Below, one piece after another: positions 18,532 to 28,657 of a stretch of DNA of 64,000 bases. The DNA lies in contig NZ_JACVVE010000008.1 of assembly GCF_016648105.1 (NCBI RefSeq), positions 62,001 through 126,000 on the forward strand, given 5' to 3'. Position numbers and translations under genes: made by a program. The notes beneath the pieces were generated by a model, which did no database searches, was not told the DNA's origin, and saw only the letters and a program-made list of their open reading frames with translations. Each line of letters opens with the position of its first letter. Position 1 is the first letter of the stretch. This stretch comes from Pseudomonas sp. S31 (GTDB taxonomy: Bacteria; Pseudomonadota; Gammaproteobacteria; Pseudomonadales; Pseudomonadaceae).

Positions 18532-19206
18532 ATGACCACCCTGCTGGCCCTGGATACCGCCACCGAAGCCTGTTCCGTCGCATTGCTGCATGACGGCAAG
18601 GTAACCAGCCATTACGAGGTGATCCCGCGCATGCATGCGCAGAAGCTGCTGCCGATGATCAAGCAACTGCTTGCCGATTCCGGCGTGGCGCTCACTGCCC
18701 TGGACGCCATCGCCTTTGGCCGTGGCCCGGGGGCGTTCACTGGCGTGCGCATCGCCATTGGCGTGGTCCAAGGTCTGGCCTTTGCCCTGGAACGCCCGGT
18801 ACTGCCGGTGTCCAACCTGGCGGCGCTGGCCCAGGGCGCGCTGCGTGAGCACGGGGTGCAGCAGGTGGCAGCGGCCATCGATGCGCGCATGGACGAGGTG
18901 TACTGGGGTTGCTACCAGGCGGTGGCAGGGGAGATGCGTTTGCTCGGCAACGAGGCGGTGCTACCGCCAGAGCGAGTGGCCCTGCCCGAAGGCTGCAGCG
19001 GCGACTGGTACGGTGCCGGTACCGGTTGGGGGTATGGCGAACGCCTCGCGGTCAAGGCCTGTGCCACGAATGTCGGTGCCTTGCCCCATGCCCAGGATGT
19101 GCTGAGCCTGGCCAGCTTTGCCTGGGCACGCGGCGAGGCGATTGCCGCCGAGCAGGCGCAGCCGGTGTATCTGCGCGATAATGTAGCTACTCCGAAGGCG
19201 CGTTGA
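18532..19206 (+). CDS. tsaB: TsaB, tRNA t6A37 threonylcarbamoyl transfer complex subunit
   Basis: 224 aa from ATG 18532 (MTTLLALDTATEACSVAL). The N-terminal ASKHA fold pattern LALDTATEACSVAL and the AFGRGPGAFTGVRI segment identify TsaB (YeaZ). It dimerises with TsaD and, with TsaE, makes the t6A37 modification of ANN-decoding tRNAs from the TsaC product. The window also holds tcdA, which cyclises the same modification. A TATACT at 18490-18495 could be its -10 box. Confidence 0.95.
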   Translation: MTTLLALDTATEACSVALLHDGKVTSHYEVIPRMHAQKLLPMIKQLLADSGVALTALDAIAFGRGPGAFTGVRIAIGVVQGLAFALERPVLPVSNLAALAQGALREHGVQQVAAAIDARMDEVYWGCYQAVAGEMRLLGNEAVLPPERVALPEGCSGDWYGAGTGWGYGERLAVKACATNVGALPHAQDVLSLASFAWARGEAIAAEQAQPVYLRDNVATPKAR

Positions 19207-19336
19207 GGGTTGCCCGTCGGTTATTGCCGGTCACGATAAAACCTTTTTCCCGAACTGTGGTCCAGTTATCACGCGGGCATTAGCGAAGGATTCCTGGTGC
19301 TGCTAAATTGCCACTATTGGTCCTGAGTGCTCCTTC

Positions 19337-19624
19337 ATGCGTATCGATGGCTTCTCATCGCAGTCCTATCCGATCAAGCGCCCACCGCGCAAGGCAGCGG
19401 TGCGCGACGAAAGCATCGATGACGCCGAGCTGGTCGAAGAGGCCGAAGTCGCCCAGGCTGCGCCTGTACGGCCACGTGGCGCTGCGCTGCCCGCCCGCCA
19501 GCAAGACATGGTCTTCCCGCGCGCATGTGACCGACGCACTGCCCGTGCGCTGGCCAGTTACCTGAGCACCGCCGGCTTCAATGACTGGGACATGGAAGTA
19601 CTGGGGCTCGACCTGTACATTTGA
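19337..19624 (+). CDS. Small conserved hypothetical protein
   Basis: 95 aa. Basic and Pro-rich at the N-terminus (SYPIKRPPRKAAVRDE), acidic in the middle (SIDDAELVEEAEVAQ), ending in a better-ordered C-terminal part (RTARALASYLSTAGFNDWD, then MEVLGLDLYI) that resembles a conserved core. No signal peptide or membrane helix. It sits directly before the DUF72 gene; the two may be cotranscribed. No family recognised, but reading frame, start and position look genuine. The gap 19207-19336 shows no gene. Confidence 0.65.
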   Translation: MRIDGFSSQSYPIKRPPRKAAVRDESIDDAELVEEAEVAQAAPVRPRGAALPARQQDMVFPRACDRRTARALASYLSTAGFNDWDMEVLGLDLYI

Positions 19625-19627
19625 TGG

Positions 19628-20497
19628 ATGAATTCATCACCTCTGCCTTATTTCCTGGGTTGTCCGTCCTGGAGCGAAAACGCCTGGCGTGATTACCTGT
19701 ATCCCGCCGACGCCAACAGCAATGAGATGCTCGGTTTGTACAGCCAGGTGTTCAATGCCGTCGAGGGCAACACCACGTTCTATGCTCGCCCTGCGCCCAC
19801 CATCCTGGCGCGTTGGGCGCAGGCCATGCCGGCGCATTTCCGCTTCACTGCCAAGTTTCCCCGCGATATCAGCCACGAGGGTGACTTGCGTGACCAACTG
19901 GAGCCTGCCTTCGACTTCACCCGCCTGATGGCCCCTCTGGGCCAGCGTGTGTCGCCCTACTGGCTACAGCTGCCGGCGCAGTTCAGCCCCGCACGGCTGG
20001 GCGAGCTGTGCCATTTTCTCGACGAGATCGGCGTGCCGGTGGCGGTGGAGGTACGCAATCAGGCGTTCTTCGCCAAGGGCGAGGAAGAGCGCCTGCTCAA
20101 CCGGCTGTTGCACGAGCGCGGCGTGGAACGCATCTGCCTCGACCCGCGCGCGCTGTTCAGCTGTACCTCGCGCGACCCTGCGGTGCTGCATGCGCAGTCG
20201 AAGAAGCCCAAGGTGCCGCCCCGCCCGGCAGCATTCACCCTGCACCCGCAGGTGCGCTTCATCGGCCACCCGGAGCTTGCGTCCAACGAAACCTTCCTCA
20301 CGCCCTGGGTCGAGAAAGTCGCGGCCTGGATCGAAGAGGGGCGCAGCCCCTATGTATTCCTGCATACCGCCGACAACCGGCTGGCTGCCGCGCTGGCCCA
20401 GCGTTTTCACCAGCGGTTGATGGCGCGCCTGCCGGGCCTGCCTGCGCTGCCGGAATTGCCGCGCGCGCCCGAGGTCGAACAACTGGGGCTACTCTGA
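19628..20497 (+). CDS. DUF72 (YecE-like) family protein
   Basis: 289 aa. The start of the DUF72 TIM-barrel family is visible (FLGCPSWSENAWRDYLYP) along with NAVEGNTTFYARP, FRFTAKFPRDISH and VAVEVRNQAFF. Members such as E. coli YecE are soluble and widespread, with no settled activity. It starts four bases after the stop of the small upstream gene, and the next gene follows in 29 bases, which suggests one transcript. Confidence 0.88.
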   Translation: MNSSPLPYFLGCPSWSENAWRDYLYPADANSNEMLGLYSQVFNAVEGNTTFYARPAPTILARWAQAMPAHFRFTAKFPRDISHEGDLRDQLEPAFDFTRLMAPLGQRVSPYWLQLPAQFSPARLGELCHFLDEIGVPVAVEVRNQAFFAKGEEERLLNRLLHERGVERICLDPRALFSCTSRDPAVLHAQSKKPKVPPRPAAFTLHPQVRFIGHPELASNETFLTPWVEKVAAWIEEGRSPYVFLHTADNRLAAALAQRFHQRLMARLPGLPALPELPRAPEVEQLGLL

Positions 20498-20526
20498 CCA
20501 TTCCCTGCCCCCCGGAGGTTGCGACC

Positions 20527-21357
20527 ATGGATGTACAGACCCTGCGAGCCGAGGCCTTCAAGGCATTGCACGAACGTGATGGCGCTTTCGTCATCCCCAA
20601 CCCCTGGGATGCGGGCTCCGCCAAGTTGCTGGCCAGCCTGGGCTTCGAGGCGCTGGCCAGCACCAGTGCAGGCCTGGCCTTCAGCCTGGGGCGCCCGGAT
20701 GCCGAAGGCGCCCTGAGCCTGGACGAGACCCTGGACAATGCCGCAGTGATCGTCGATGCCACGCCGTTGCCGGTGGCCGCCGACCTGGAAAATGGCTTTG
20801 GCGATCTGCCCGAGGACTGCGCCCAGACCATCCTGCGGGCCGCCGAAACGGGGTTGGTCGGCGGATCGATCGAAGACGCCAGTGGTCGCAGCGACGCCCC
20901 GATCTACGACTTCGAGCTGGCCGTGTCGCGGGTGCGCGCTGCCGTGCAGGCCGCACGCAGCCTGCCATTCCCCTTCACCCTGTGCGCCCGTGCGGAAAAC
21001 CTGCTGCACGGGCGCATGGACCTGGATGACACCATCCTGCGCTTGCAGGCCTTCGCCGAGGCCGGGGCCGACGTGCTCTATGCCCCGGGCCTGCGCAGCG
21101 TCGACGAGGTGCGCGCGGTGGTCCAGGCGGTGGCACCGAAACCGGTCAACGTGCTGATGGGCCTGGCTGGCGTACCCTTGAGCGTCAACCAGCTGCAAGA
21201 CCTCGGCGTGCGGCGCATCAGCGTCGGATCGTCGATGGCGCGCGCCGCGCTGGGCGCCTTGCAGCGCGCAGCATTGGAGATTCGCGACCAGGGCACCTTC
21301 GGCTACGGCGAACAGGCGCTGCCGTTCGCGCAGCTCAACGACCTGTTCCGCCGCTGA
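20527..21357 (+). CDS. Isocitrate lyase/PEP mutase family enzyme
   Basis: 276 aa from ATG 20527, with a GGAGG site. A single TIM-barrel domain of the ICL/PEP-mutase superfamily: NPWDAGSAKLL near residue 23, PVAADLENGFGD holding a metal-binding Asp, and GGSIEDASGR as the family acidic motif. Close relatives act as oxaloacetate decarboxylases, 2-methylisocitrate lyases or phosphonopyruvate enzymes. The KKCGH-type Cys of true isocitrate lyases is not seen, so a C-C lyase or decarboxylase acting on a 2-oxo acid is only a general guess. Soluble. Confidence 0.85.
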   Translation: MDVQTLRAEAFKALHERDGAFVIPNPWDAGSAKLLASLGFEALASTSAGLAFSLGRPDAEGALSLDETLDNAAVIVDATPLPVAADLENGFGDLPEDCAQTILRAAETGLVGGSIEDASGRSDAPIYDFELAVSRVRAAVQAARSLPFPFTLCARAENLLHGRMDLDDTILRLQAFAEAGADVLYAPGLRSVDEVRAVVQAVAPKPVNVLMGLAGVPLSVNQLQDLGVRRISVGSSMARAALGALQRAALEIRDQGTFGYGEQALPFAQLNDLFRR

Positions 21358-21360
21358 ACC

Positions 21361-22047
21361 ATGCGCTGGCTGGCGCTGCTGCTCGGCCTGGGACTGGCCG
21401 CGGGCCTTGCCTGGCAGCAGGGCTGGCGGCCGCCTTCGGCCTGGAACCCCTGGGCGCCACTGGATGTACGCCAGCCGCCCAACCTGCTGACCTCCTACAA
21501 GCTGTCACGCCTTGCCGATGACCCGCAGCTGTGCGAGCAAGCCTTGCACAGTTCCAACCTGCGCTACCGGGCCCAGGCTGATAGCCCGGCTTCCGCCACC
21601 TGCCCGCTGCGCAATGTGTGGCGCATCGAGGGTGGCGAAGCGCGCCTGTCCAGCAGCTTTCTGGCCAGTTGCCCGTTGGCGGTGGCCTATGCGCTGTTCG
21701 AGGTGCATGGCCTGCAGCCAGCGGCTCAGCGGGCGTTTGGCCAGTCGGTGGTGCAGGTCGATCACCTTGGCAGCTTTGCCTGTCGCAATGTGTACCACCG
21801 TGCCCAGGGCCGTCTCAGCCAGCACGCCACGGCCAACGCCCTGGATATCAGTGGCTTTCGCCTGAAGGATGGCCAGCGCGTGGTATTGGCGCGGGACTGG
21901 CAGGGCGAGGGGCGCAAGGCGAACTTCCTGCGCGAGGTGCGGCAAGCGGCGTGCGAGGTGTTCGGCACCGTGCTGGGCCCGGACTACAACGCCGCGCACC
22001 ACAATCACTTTCACCTGGACATGGGGCGCTGGCAGGTCTGCCGCTGA
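21361..22047 (+). CDS. Extensin-like C-terminal domain protein
   Basis: 228 aa. An N-terminal hydrophobic segment (about 2-18) serves as a signal or anchor. The rest is the extensin-like C-terminal family fold: TCPLRN, CPLAVAYALFE, SFACRNVYHR, HATANALDISGF and the closing HHNHFHLD. The HATANALDI and HxHxD pattern resembles metal-binding, peptidoglycan-active LAS peptidases, so a periplasmic wall-related role is plausible but unproven. Several Cys could make disulfides. It starts three bases after the previous stop. Confidence 0.82.
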   Translation: MRWLALLLGLGLAAGLAWQQGWRPPSAWNPWAPLDVRQPPNLLTSYKLSRLADDPQLCEQALHSSNLRYRAQADSPASATCPLRNVWRIEGGEARLSSSFLASCPLAVAYALFEVHGLQPAAQRAFGQSVVQVDHLGSFACRNVYHRAQGRLSQHATANALDISGFRLKDGQRVVLARDWQGEGRKANFLREVRQAACEVFGTVLGPDYNAAHHNHFHLDMGRWQVCR

Positions 22048-22049
22048 CT

Positions 22050-22670
22050 TCAGGCGTAGGCGCGGACATTGTTCAGCACCACCGGGCGCGCCCAATGGGT
22101 GTCGAACTCCAGGTCCTGTTGCTGGCGCGCCAGGGTGGCGTCATCGAAGGGTTCGGCGGCAGGCGGCAGCAGGTCCGTCTCGAATTCGGCGATCGGCAGG
22201 AACAGCGGACGCGTGGCCGGTGCCGGGCCGGGTTCCGGCTGATCCTGGCCCTGGCTCATGACCACCGGGCGCAACCAGCTGTTGTTGACGTCGAGCTGGC
22301 GTTGCTGCTCGATCAGCTCGGCGGTGCTGTAGGGTTCGGCGGCGGGTTCGAGTAGGTGGGCTTCCAGTTCCGCCTTGGGCAGGAACAACGGCTCGGGTGG
22401 GGCGACTTCGCTGTCCTGGACGTTGCAGGCGCGCTGCGCGTCGATCAACGCCAGCGCGCGGGCGCCGCCGATGGGTTCGCCACTTTGCGTGTCGTACTGC
22501 TCCAGTGCCTGGCTGAAGGTGTCGGGCTCCTGCACCGGTTGCTCGGCCATGGCGCGGGCAAAGAAATCCTGCCACAGGTGGCTGACGCCCCCGAGTGCCT
22601 GGGTATTCTGCTGGCTGTAGTTGCCGACAGTCGACAGGTAGGTCAGGCCGATGGAAAGAGTTTCTGACAT
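22050..22670 (-). CDS. Hypothetical protein with two 45-residue repeats
   Basis: 206 aa from the ATG at 22670 (MSETLSIGLTYL), convergent with the extensin-like gene. No signal or membrane segment. Residues 94-138 and 155-199 are gapless copies of one unit: PLFLPKAELEAHLLEPAAEP against PLFLPIAEFETDLLPPAAEP, then a helical QQ-rich part, then WLRPVV against WARPVV. A Pro/Gln-rich linker separates them. The N-terminal 90 residues are unlike the repeats. No family recognised. The upstream region lacks a strong ribosome site. Confidence 0.7.
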   Translation of the reverse strand: MSETLSIGLTYLSTVGNYSQQNTQALGGVSHLWQDFFARAMAEQPVQEPDTFSQALEQYDTQSGEPIGGARALALIDAQRACNVQDSEVAPPEPLFLPKAELEAHLLEPAAEPYSTAELIEQQRQLDVNNSWLRPVVMSQGQDQPEPGPAPATRPLFLPIAEFETDLLPPAAEPFDDATLARQQQDLEFDTHWARPVVLNNVRAYA

Positions 22671-22770
22671 GGCAGTCGGGCGCGTTGTGCTCTGGCAGAA
22701 TAGCGGGATACTGCCTGTATCGGCCGCCGTGGCCGATACATTAATGGCTGGGTTCAATTTTCAGGTGTGA

Positions 22771-24169
<1,399 letters not shown>

Positions 24170-24299
24170 TGGAATCCGAGTGTGGGGAAGTAGGCGACCA
24201 TCTTACCGGCTCGGGGGCGATCCGGCTGCAATCGATGCCCGGCGTTAATGGGGTTTTTCTTGTGCTGGCCGGCTTCCCGGCGTTGTTTGGCTGATTTAA

Positions 24300-24315
24300 T
24301 ATACTCGCCAGTATA
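24300..24315. promoter_or_regulatory. Operator-like palindrome between mexL-like and mexJ-like genes
   Basis: TATACT (24300-24305), four bases, AGTATA (24310-24315): a perfect inverted repeat in an AT-rich patch 35 bases before the mexJ-like start. TATACT could double as a -10 box, so a repressor bound here would block polymerase. Confidence 0.65.
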
Positions 24316-24349
24316 AATATTCGACGTGCTCTTCGCGAAAGGATGCATC

Positions 24350-25450
24350 ATGCTGCGTCAAGCCTTGTTCTTCACTGTACCGGCGCTCGCCGGCCTGTTG
24401 CTCGCCGCCTGCGGCCAGGAAGCTGCGGCACCGGCGGCGCCACGCCCGGCCCTGGTGGTGCAGCCGCAGCCGTTGGAGGCCGGTGCCGATAGCTACCCCG
24501 GCGAAGTGCGGGCGCGCTTCGAGCCGGAGCTGGCCTTCCGCATTGCCGGCAAGGTCAGCCGGCGCCTGGTCGAGGAAGGGCAACGGGTCAAGGCAGAACA
24601 GCCGCTGGCCGAGCTCGATCCGCAGGATGTACGCCTGCAACTGGAGGCCAACCGCGCCCAGCTGGCAGCCGCCGAGGCCAACCTGTCGCTGGCGCGCGCC
24701 GAGCGGGATCGCTACCAGAAGCTGCTGGAACGGCAGATGGTCAGCCATTCGCAGTACGACAATGCCGAGAACCTCTACCGCGCCGGGCTCGCCAGGGTGA
24801 AGCAGGCCAAGGCCGAATTCGACGTGGCGGGCAACCAGGCGGGCTACGCCGTGCTGCGTGCACCGCAGGCCGGGGTGATCGCCAAGCGTCAGGTCGAGGT
24901 CGGCCAGGTGGTCGCCGCTGGGCAGACGGTGTTCACCCTGGCCGCCGATGGCGAACGCGAAGTGGTCATCAGCCTGCCCGAGCAGCAGTTCGCCCACTTT
25001 GCCGTGGGCCAGGCCGTCAGCGTAGAGCTGTGGTCCCACCCCAACGAGCGCTTCGAAGGGCGCATTCGTGAACTGTCGCCGGCCGCGGACCCACGCTCGC
25101 GCACCTTCGCTGCGCGTATCGCCTTTACGTCGGCCAAGGTGCCGGCCGATATCGGCCAGAGCGCCCGGGTGTACATCGCTCATGCCATGGGGGTGCCGCT
25201 GGCGGTGCCGTTGTCGGCGGTCAACGCGGAGAACGGCCAGGCCTACGTCTGGCGGGTCGACCCGCAGCACCGCCTGGAACGGGCCCCGGTGCGCCTGGGG
25301 CCGTATGGCAGCGAGCGGGTGCCGGTGCTTGCCGGGCTGCAAGCCGACGACTGGATCGTCGCAGCGGGCGGCCATGTGTTGCGTGAGGGGCAAGAGGTGC
25401 GGCCGGTGGATCGCAGCAACCGGGTGGTGAACCTGAAGGCCAAGGAGTAA
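24350..25450 (+). CDS. mexJ: RND efflux periplasmic adaptor lipoprotein (MexJ-like)
   Basis: 366 aa from ATG 24350 (MLRQALFFTV), which has AAAGGATG before it; a start eight codons earlier is less likely. The lipobox LLLAAC anchors it to the inner membrane. Parts in order: lipoyl half-motif (RIAGKVSRRLVEEGQRVKAE), an alpha-hairpin (about 95-150), the second lipoyl half (LRAPQAGVIAKRQVEVGQVV), a beta-barrel and a membrane-proximal domain. It links the RND pump to an outer-membrane channel, which is not encoded here. Six bases separate it from the pump gene. Confidence 0.88.
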   Translation: MLRQALFFTVPALAGLLLAACGQEAAAPAAPRPALVVQPQPLEAGADSYPGEVRARFEPELAFRIAGKVSRRLVEEGQRVKAEQPLAELDPQDVRLQLEANRAQLAAAEANLSLARAERDRYQKLLERQMVSHSQYDNAENLYRAGLARVKQAKAEFDVAGNQAGYAVLRAPQAGVIAKRQVEVGQVVAAGQTVFTLAADGEREVVISLPEQQFAHFAVGQAVSVELWSHPNERFEGRIRELSPAADPRSRTFAARIAFTSAKVPADIGQSARVYIAHAMGVPLAVPLSAVNAENGQAYVWRVDPQHRLERAPVRLGPYGSERVPVLAGLQADDWIVAAGGHVLREGQEVRPVDRSNRVVNLKAKE

Positions 25451-25456
25451 GTCGCG

Positions 25457-28400
25457 ATGGGTTTCAACCTTTCCGCGTGGGCGCTGCGCAATCGCCAGAT
25501 CGTGTTGTTCCTGATGATCCTGCTGGCCGCCGTGGGCGTGATGTCGTACACCAAGCTGGGCCAGAGCGAAGACCCGCCGTTCACCTTCAAGGCCATGGTC
25601 ATCCAGACCTTGTGGCCAGGTGCAACGGCCGAGGAGGTGTCGCGCCAAGTCACCGAGCGCATCGAGAAAAAACTGATGGAAACCGGCGAGTACGAGAAGA
25701 TCGTCTCGTTCTCGCGCCCGGGCGAGTCCCAGGTCACGTTCATGGCGCGTGACTCGATGCCATCCAAGGACATTCCCGAGCTGTGGTACCAGATTCGCAA
25801 GAAGGTCGCGGACATCCGCCACACCCTGCCGCCGGAGATCCAGGGGCCATTCTTCAACGACGAGTTCGGCACTACTTTCGGCAATATCTATGCGCTGACC
25901 GGTGAGGGTTTCGATTACGCGGTGCTCAAGGACTATGCCGACCGTATCCAGATCCAGCTGCAACGGGTCAAGGATGTGGGCAAGGTCGAACTGATCGGCC
26001 TGCAGGACGAGAAAGTCTGGATCGAACTCTCCAATCTCAAGCTCGCCACCCTCGGCGTGCCGCTGGAGGCGGTGCAGCAGGCATTGCGCGAGCAGAACGC
26101 AGTGAGCACTGCAGGCTTCTTCGAAACCCCGAGCGAGCGCTTGCAATTGCGTGTGAGCGGGCGTTTCGACAGCGTCGAGCAGATTCGCCAGTTCCCCATC
26201 CGGGTGGGCGACCGCACCCTGCGCATCGGTGATGTAGCCGAGGTGCACCGGGGCTTCAATGACCCACCGGCCCCGCGCATGCGCTTCATGGGCGAGGACG
26301 CCATCGGCCTGGCGGTGGCGATGAAGGATGGCGGCGACATCCTGGTGCTGGGCAAGGCCCTGGAGGTCGAGTTCGAACGCCTGGCGCGCAATCTGCCGGC
26401 GGGCATGGAACTGCGCAAGGTGTCGGACCAGCCGGCGGCGGTCAAGGCCGGGGTCGGCGAGTTCGTCCAGGTGTTGGCCGAGGCACTGGTCATCGTGTTG
26501 CTGGTGAGCTTCTTCTCGCTGGGCTTGCGTACCGGCCTGGTGGTGGCCCTGGCCATTCCGCTGGTACTGGCCATGACCTTCGCTGCCATGCACTACTTCG
26601 GCATCGGCCTGCACAAGATCTCGCTTGGCGCGCTGGTGCTGGCCCTGGGGCTGCTGGTGGACGATGCGATCATCGCCGTGGAGATGATGGCGATCAAGAT
26701 GGAGCAAGGCTACGACCGCCTCAAGGCGGCAAGCTTCGCCTGGAGCAGCACGGCTTTCCCGATGCTGACCGGTACGTTGATTACCGCTGCGGGCTTCCTG
26801 CCGATCGCCACGGCGGCGTCGAGCACCGGCGAATACACGCGCTCGCTGTTCCAGGTGGTGACCATTGCCCTGCTGGCATCCTGGGTAGCGGCGGTGATGT
26901 TCGTGCCTTACCTGGGCGAGCGGCTGCTGCCGGACCTGGCCAAGCTGCATGCGCAGCGCCATGGCCGCGACGGGCAAGCGCCAGACCCCTATGCAACGCC
27001 GTTCTACCAACGCGTGCGGCGCCTGGTGGAGTGGTGCGTGCGCCGGCGCAAGACGGTGATCCTGCTGACCCTGGCAGCGTTCGTCGGCAGCTTGCTGCTG
27101 TTCCGCTTCGTCCCCCAACAGTTCTTCCCCGCCTCAGGGCGCCCTGAACTGATGGTCGACCTGAAGTTGGCCGAAGGGGCCTCGCTGGCCAACACGACCG
27201 AGCGGGTCAAGCAGCTCGAAGCCATGCTCAAGCAACAGCAGGGTATCGACAACTATGTGGCCTATGTCGGCACCGGTTCGCCGCGCTTCTACTTGCCGCT
27301 GGACCAGCAGTTGCCTGCGGCGAGCTTCGCTCAGTTCGTGGTGTTGGCCAAGTCGATGGAAGACCGCGAACACCTGCGCAGTTGGCTGATCGAGACGCTG
27401 GACCAGCGCTTCCCCGACCTGCGCGGGCGCGTCACGCGCCTGGAGAACGGCCCACCGGTAGGCTACCCGGTGCAGTTCCGGGTCACGGGGGAACATATCG
27501 AAGAGGTGCGTGCCCTGGCCCGCCAGGTGGCGGAAAAGGTGCGCGAGAACTCCCATGTGGTCAACGTGCACCTGGACTGGGAAGAGCCGAGCAAGGCGGT
27601 GTACCTGAACATCGATCAGGACCGCGCACGGGCGCTGGGCGTGAGCACCGCGCACCTGTCGAGTTTCCTGCAGAGCTCGCTCACCGGCAGCTCGGTGAGC
27701 CAGTACCGCGAAGATAACGAGCTGATCGAGATCCTTCTTCGCGGCACGCCACGCGAGCGCACCGAGCTGGCCAACCTCGGCAGCCTGGCGCTGCCTACCG
27801 ACAATGGCCGGAGCGTGGCGCTGTCACAGGTGGCGACGCTGGAATACGGCTTCGAAGAAGGCATCATCTGGCACCGCAACCGCTTGCCGACGGTGACCGT
27901 GCGCGCCGACATCTACGGCCAGGAGCAGCCCGCCACGCTGGTCACGCAGATCGAGCCGAGCCTGGCGACGATCAAGGCCAAGCTGCCCGATGGCTACTTG
28001 CTGGAGGTGGGCGGCACGGTCGAGGATTCGACGCGTGGGCAGAAGTCGGTGAATGCCGGCATGCCGTTGTTCGTGGTGGTGGTGCTGAGCTTGCTGATGA
28101 TCCAGTTGCGCAGCTTCTCGCGCACGGTGATGGTGTTCCTCACCGCGCCCCTGGGGCTGATCGGCGTGACCCTGTTCCTGCTGGTGTTCCGCCAGCCGTT
28201 CGGCTTCGTCGCGATGCTCGGGACTATTGCCCTGGCGGGCATGATCATGCGCAACTCGGTGATCCTGGTGGACCAGATCGAGCAGGACATCGCCGCCGGG
28301 CTGGACCGCTGGCAGGCGATCATCGAGGCCACCGTGCGACGCTTCCGACCCATCGTACTGACCGCGTTGGCGGCGGTGCTGGCGATGATCCCGTTGTCGC

Positions 28401-28522
28401 GCAGTGTGTTCTATGGGCCGATGGCGGTGGCGATCATGGGTGGGTTGATCGTGGCCACGGCGCTGACGCTGCTGTTCCTGCCGGCGTTGTATGCGGCGTG
28501 GTTCAGGGTCAGGAAGGGTTGA
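25457..28522 (+). CDS. mexK: RND multidrug efflux transporter (MexK-like)
   Basis: 1021 aa, the length of AcrB/MexK-type pumps. TM1 begins at about residue 12, then a large periplasmic porter loop, TM2-TM6 with the proton-relay segment LGLLVDDAIIAVEMM in TM4 (paired Asp), a second periplasmic loop and TM7-TM12 near the end (MPLFVVVVLSLLMIQL; GTIALAGMIMRNSVILVDQI). It is driven by proton import and exports drugs. By synteny with P. aeruginosa (mexLJK close to plsB) it would be MexK, whose substrates include triclosan and erythromycin; substrates here are not shown by the sequence. Confidence 0.9.
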   Translation: MGFNLSAWALRNRQIVLFLMILLAAVGVMSYTKLGQSEDPPFTFKAMVIQTLWPGATAEEVSRQVTERIEKKLMETGEYEKIVSFSRPGESQVTFMARDSMPSKDIPELWYQIRKKVADIRHTLPPEIQGPFFNDEFGTTFGNIYALTGEGFDYAVLKDYADRIQIQLQRVKDVGKVELIGLQDEKVWIELSNLKLATLGVPLEAVQQALREQNAVSTAGFFETPSERLQLRVSGRFDSVEQIRQFPIRVGDRTLRIGDVAEVHRGFNDPPAPRMRFMGEDAIGLAVAMKDGGDILVLGKALEVEFERLARNLPAGMELRKVSDQPAAVKAGVGEFVQVLAEALVIVLLVSFFSLGLRTGLVVALAIPLVLAMTFAAMHYFGIGLHKISLGALVLALGLLVDDAIIAVEMMAIKMEQGYDRLKAASFAWSSTAFPMLTGTLITAAGFLPIATAASSTGEYTRSLFQVVTIALLASWVAAVMFVPYLGERLLPDLAKLHAQRHGRDGQAPDPYATPFYQRVRRLVEWCVRRRKTVILLTLAAFVGSLLLFRFVPQQFFPASGRPELMVDLKLAEGASLANTTERVKQLEAMLKQQQGIDNYVAYVGTGSPRFYLPLDQQLPAASFAQFVVLAKSMEDREHLRSWLIETLDQRFPDLRGRVTRLENGPPVGYPVQFRVTGEHIEEVRALARQVAEKVRENSHVVNVHLDWEEPSKAVYLNIDQDRARALGVSTAHLSSFLQSSLTGSSVSQYREDNELIEILLRGTPRERTELANLGSLALPTDNGRSVALSQVATLEYGFEEGIIWHRNRLPTVTVRADIYGQEQPATLVTQIEPSLATIKAKLPDGYLLEVGGTVEDSTRGQKSVNAGMPLFVVVVLSLLMIQLRSFSRTVMVFLTAPLGLIGVTLFLLVFRQPFGFVAMLGTIALAGMIMRNSVILVDQIEQDIAAGLDRWQAIIEATVRRFRPIVLTALAAVLAMIPLSRSVFYGPMAVAIMGGLIVATALTLLFLPALYAAWFRVRKG

Positions 28523-28561
28523 CGGTTTGCTGGAAGGGCGTTGCCCTCCTTTCGCGGCACG

Positions 28562-28599
28562 AGGCCGCTCCTACACACGATGCATGTAGGAGCGGCCTT
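28562..28599. repeat. REP-like inverted repeat
   Basis: AGGCCGCTCCTACA (28562-28575) and TGTAGGAGCGGCCT (28585-28598) form a 14-base perfect stem with a nine-base loop, the REP core in head-to-head form. A second GC-rich palindromic patch (CCGGACCGGCCGG) follows at about 28610. It lies between the pump gene and the convergent DUF4197 gene. Confidence 0.8.
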
Positions 28600-28657
28600 G
28601 CCGGGGCGCCGGACCGGCCGGATGGGGCGCCTAGCGGCCCCCATAGGCTCAGGCGCC

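Noticed and set aside
24296..27118. Long antisense open frame over mexJ and mexK
   Set aside because: Arg/His/Gln-rich shadow sequence without family features, opposite clear pump genes.
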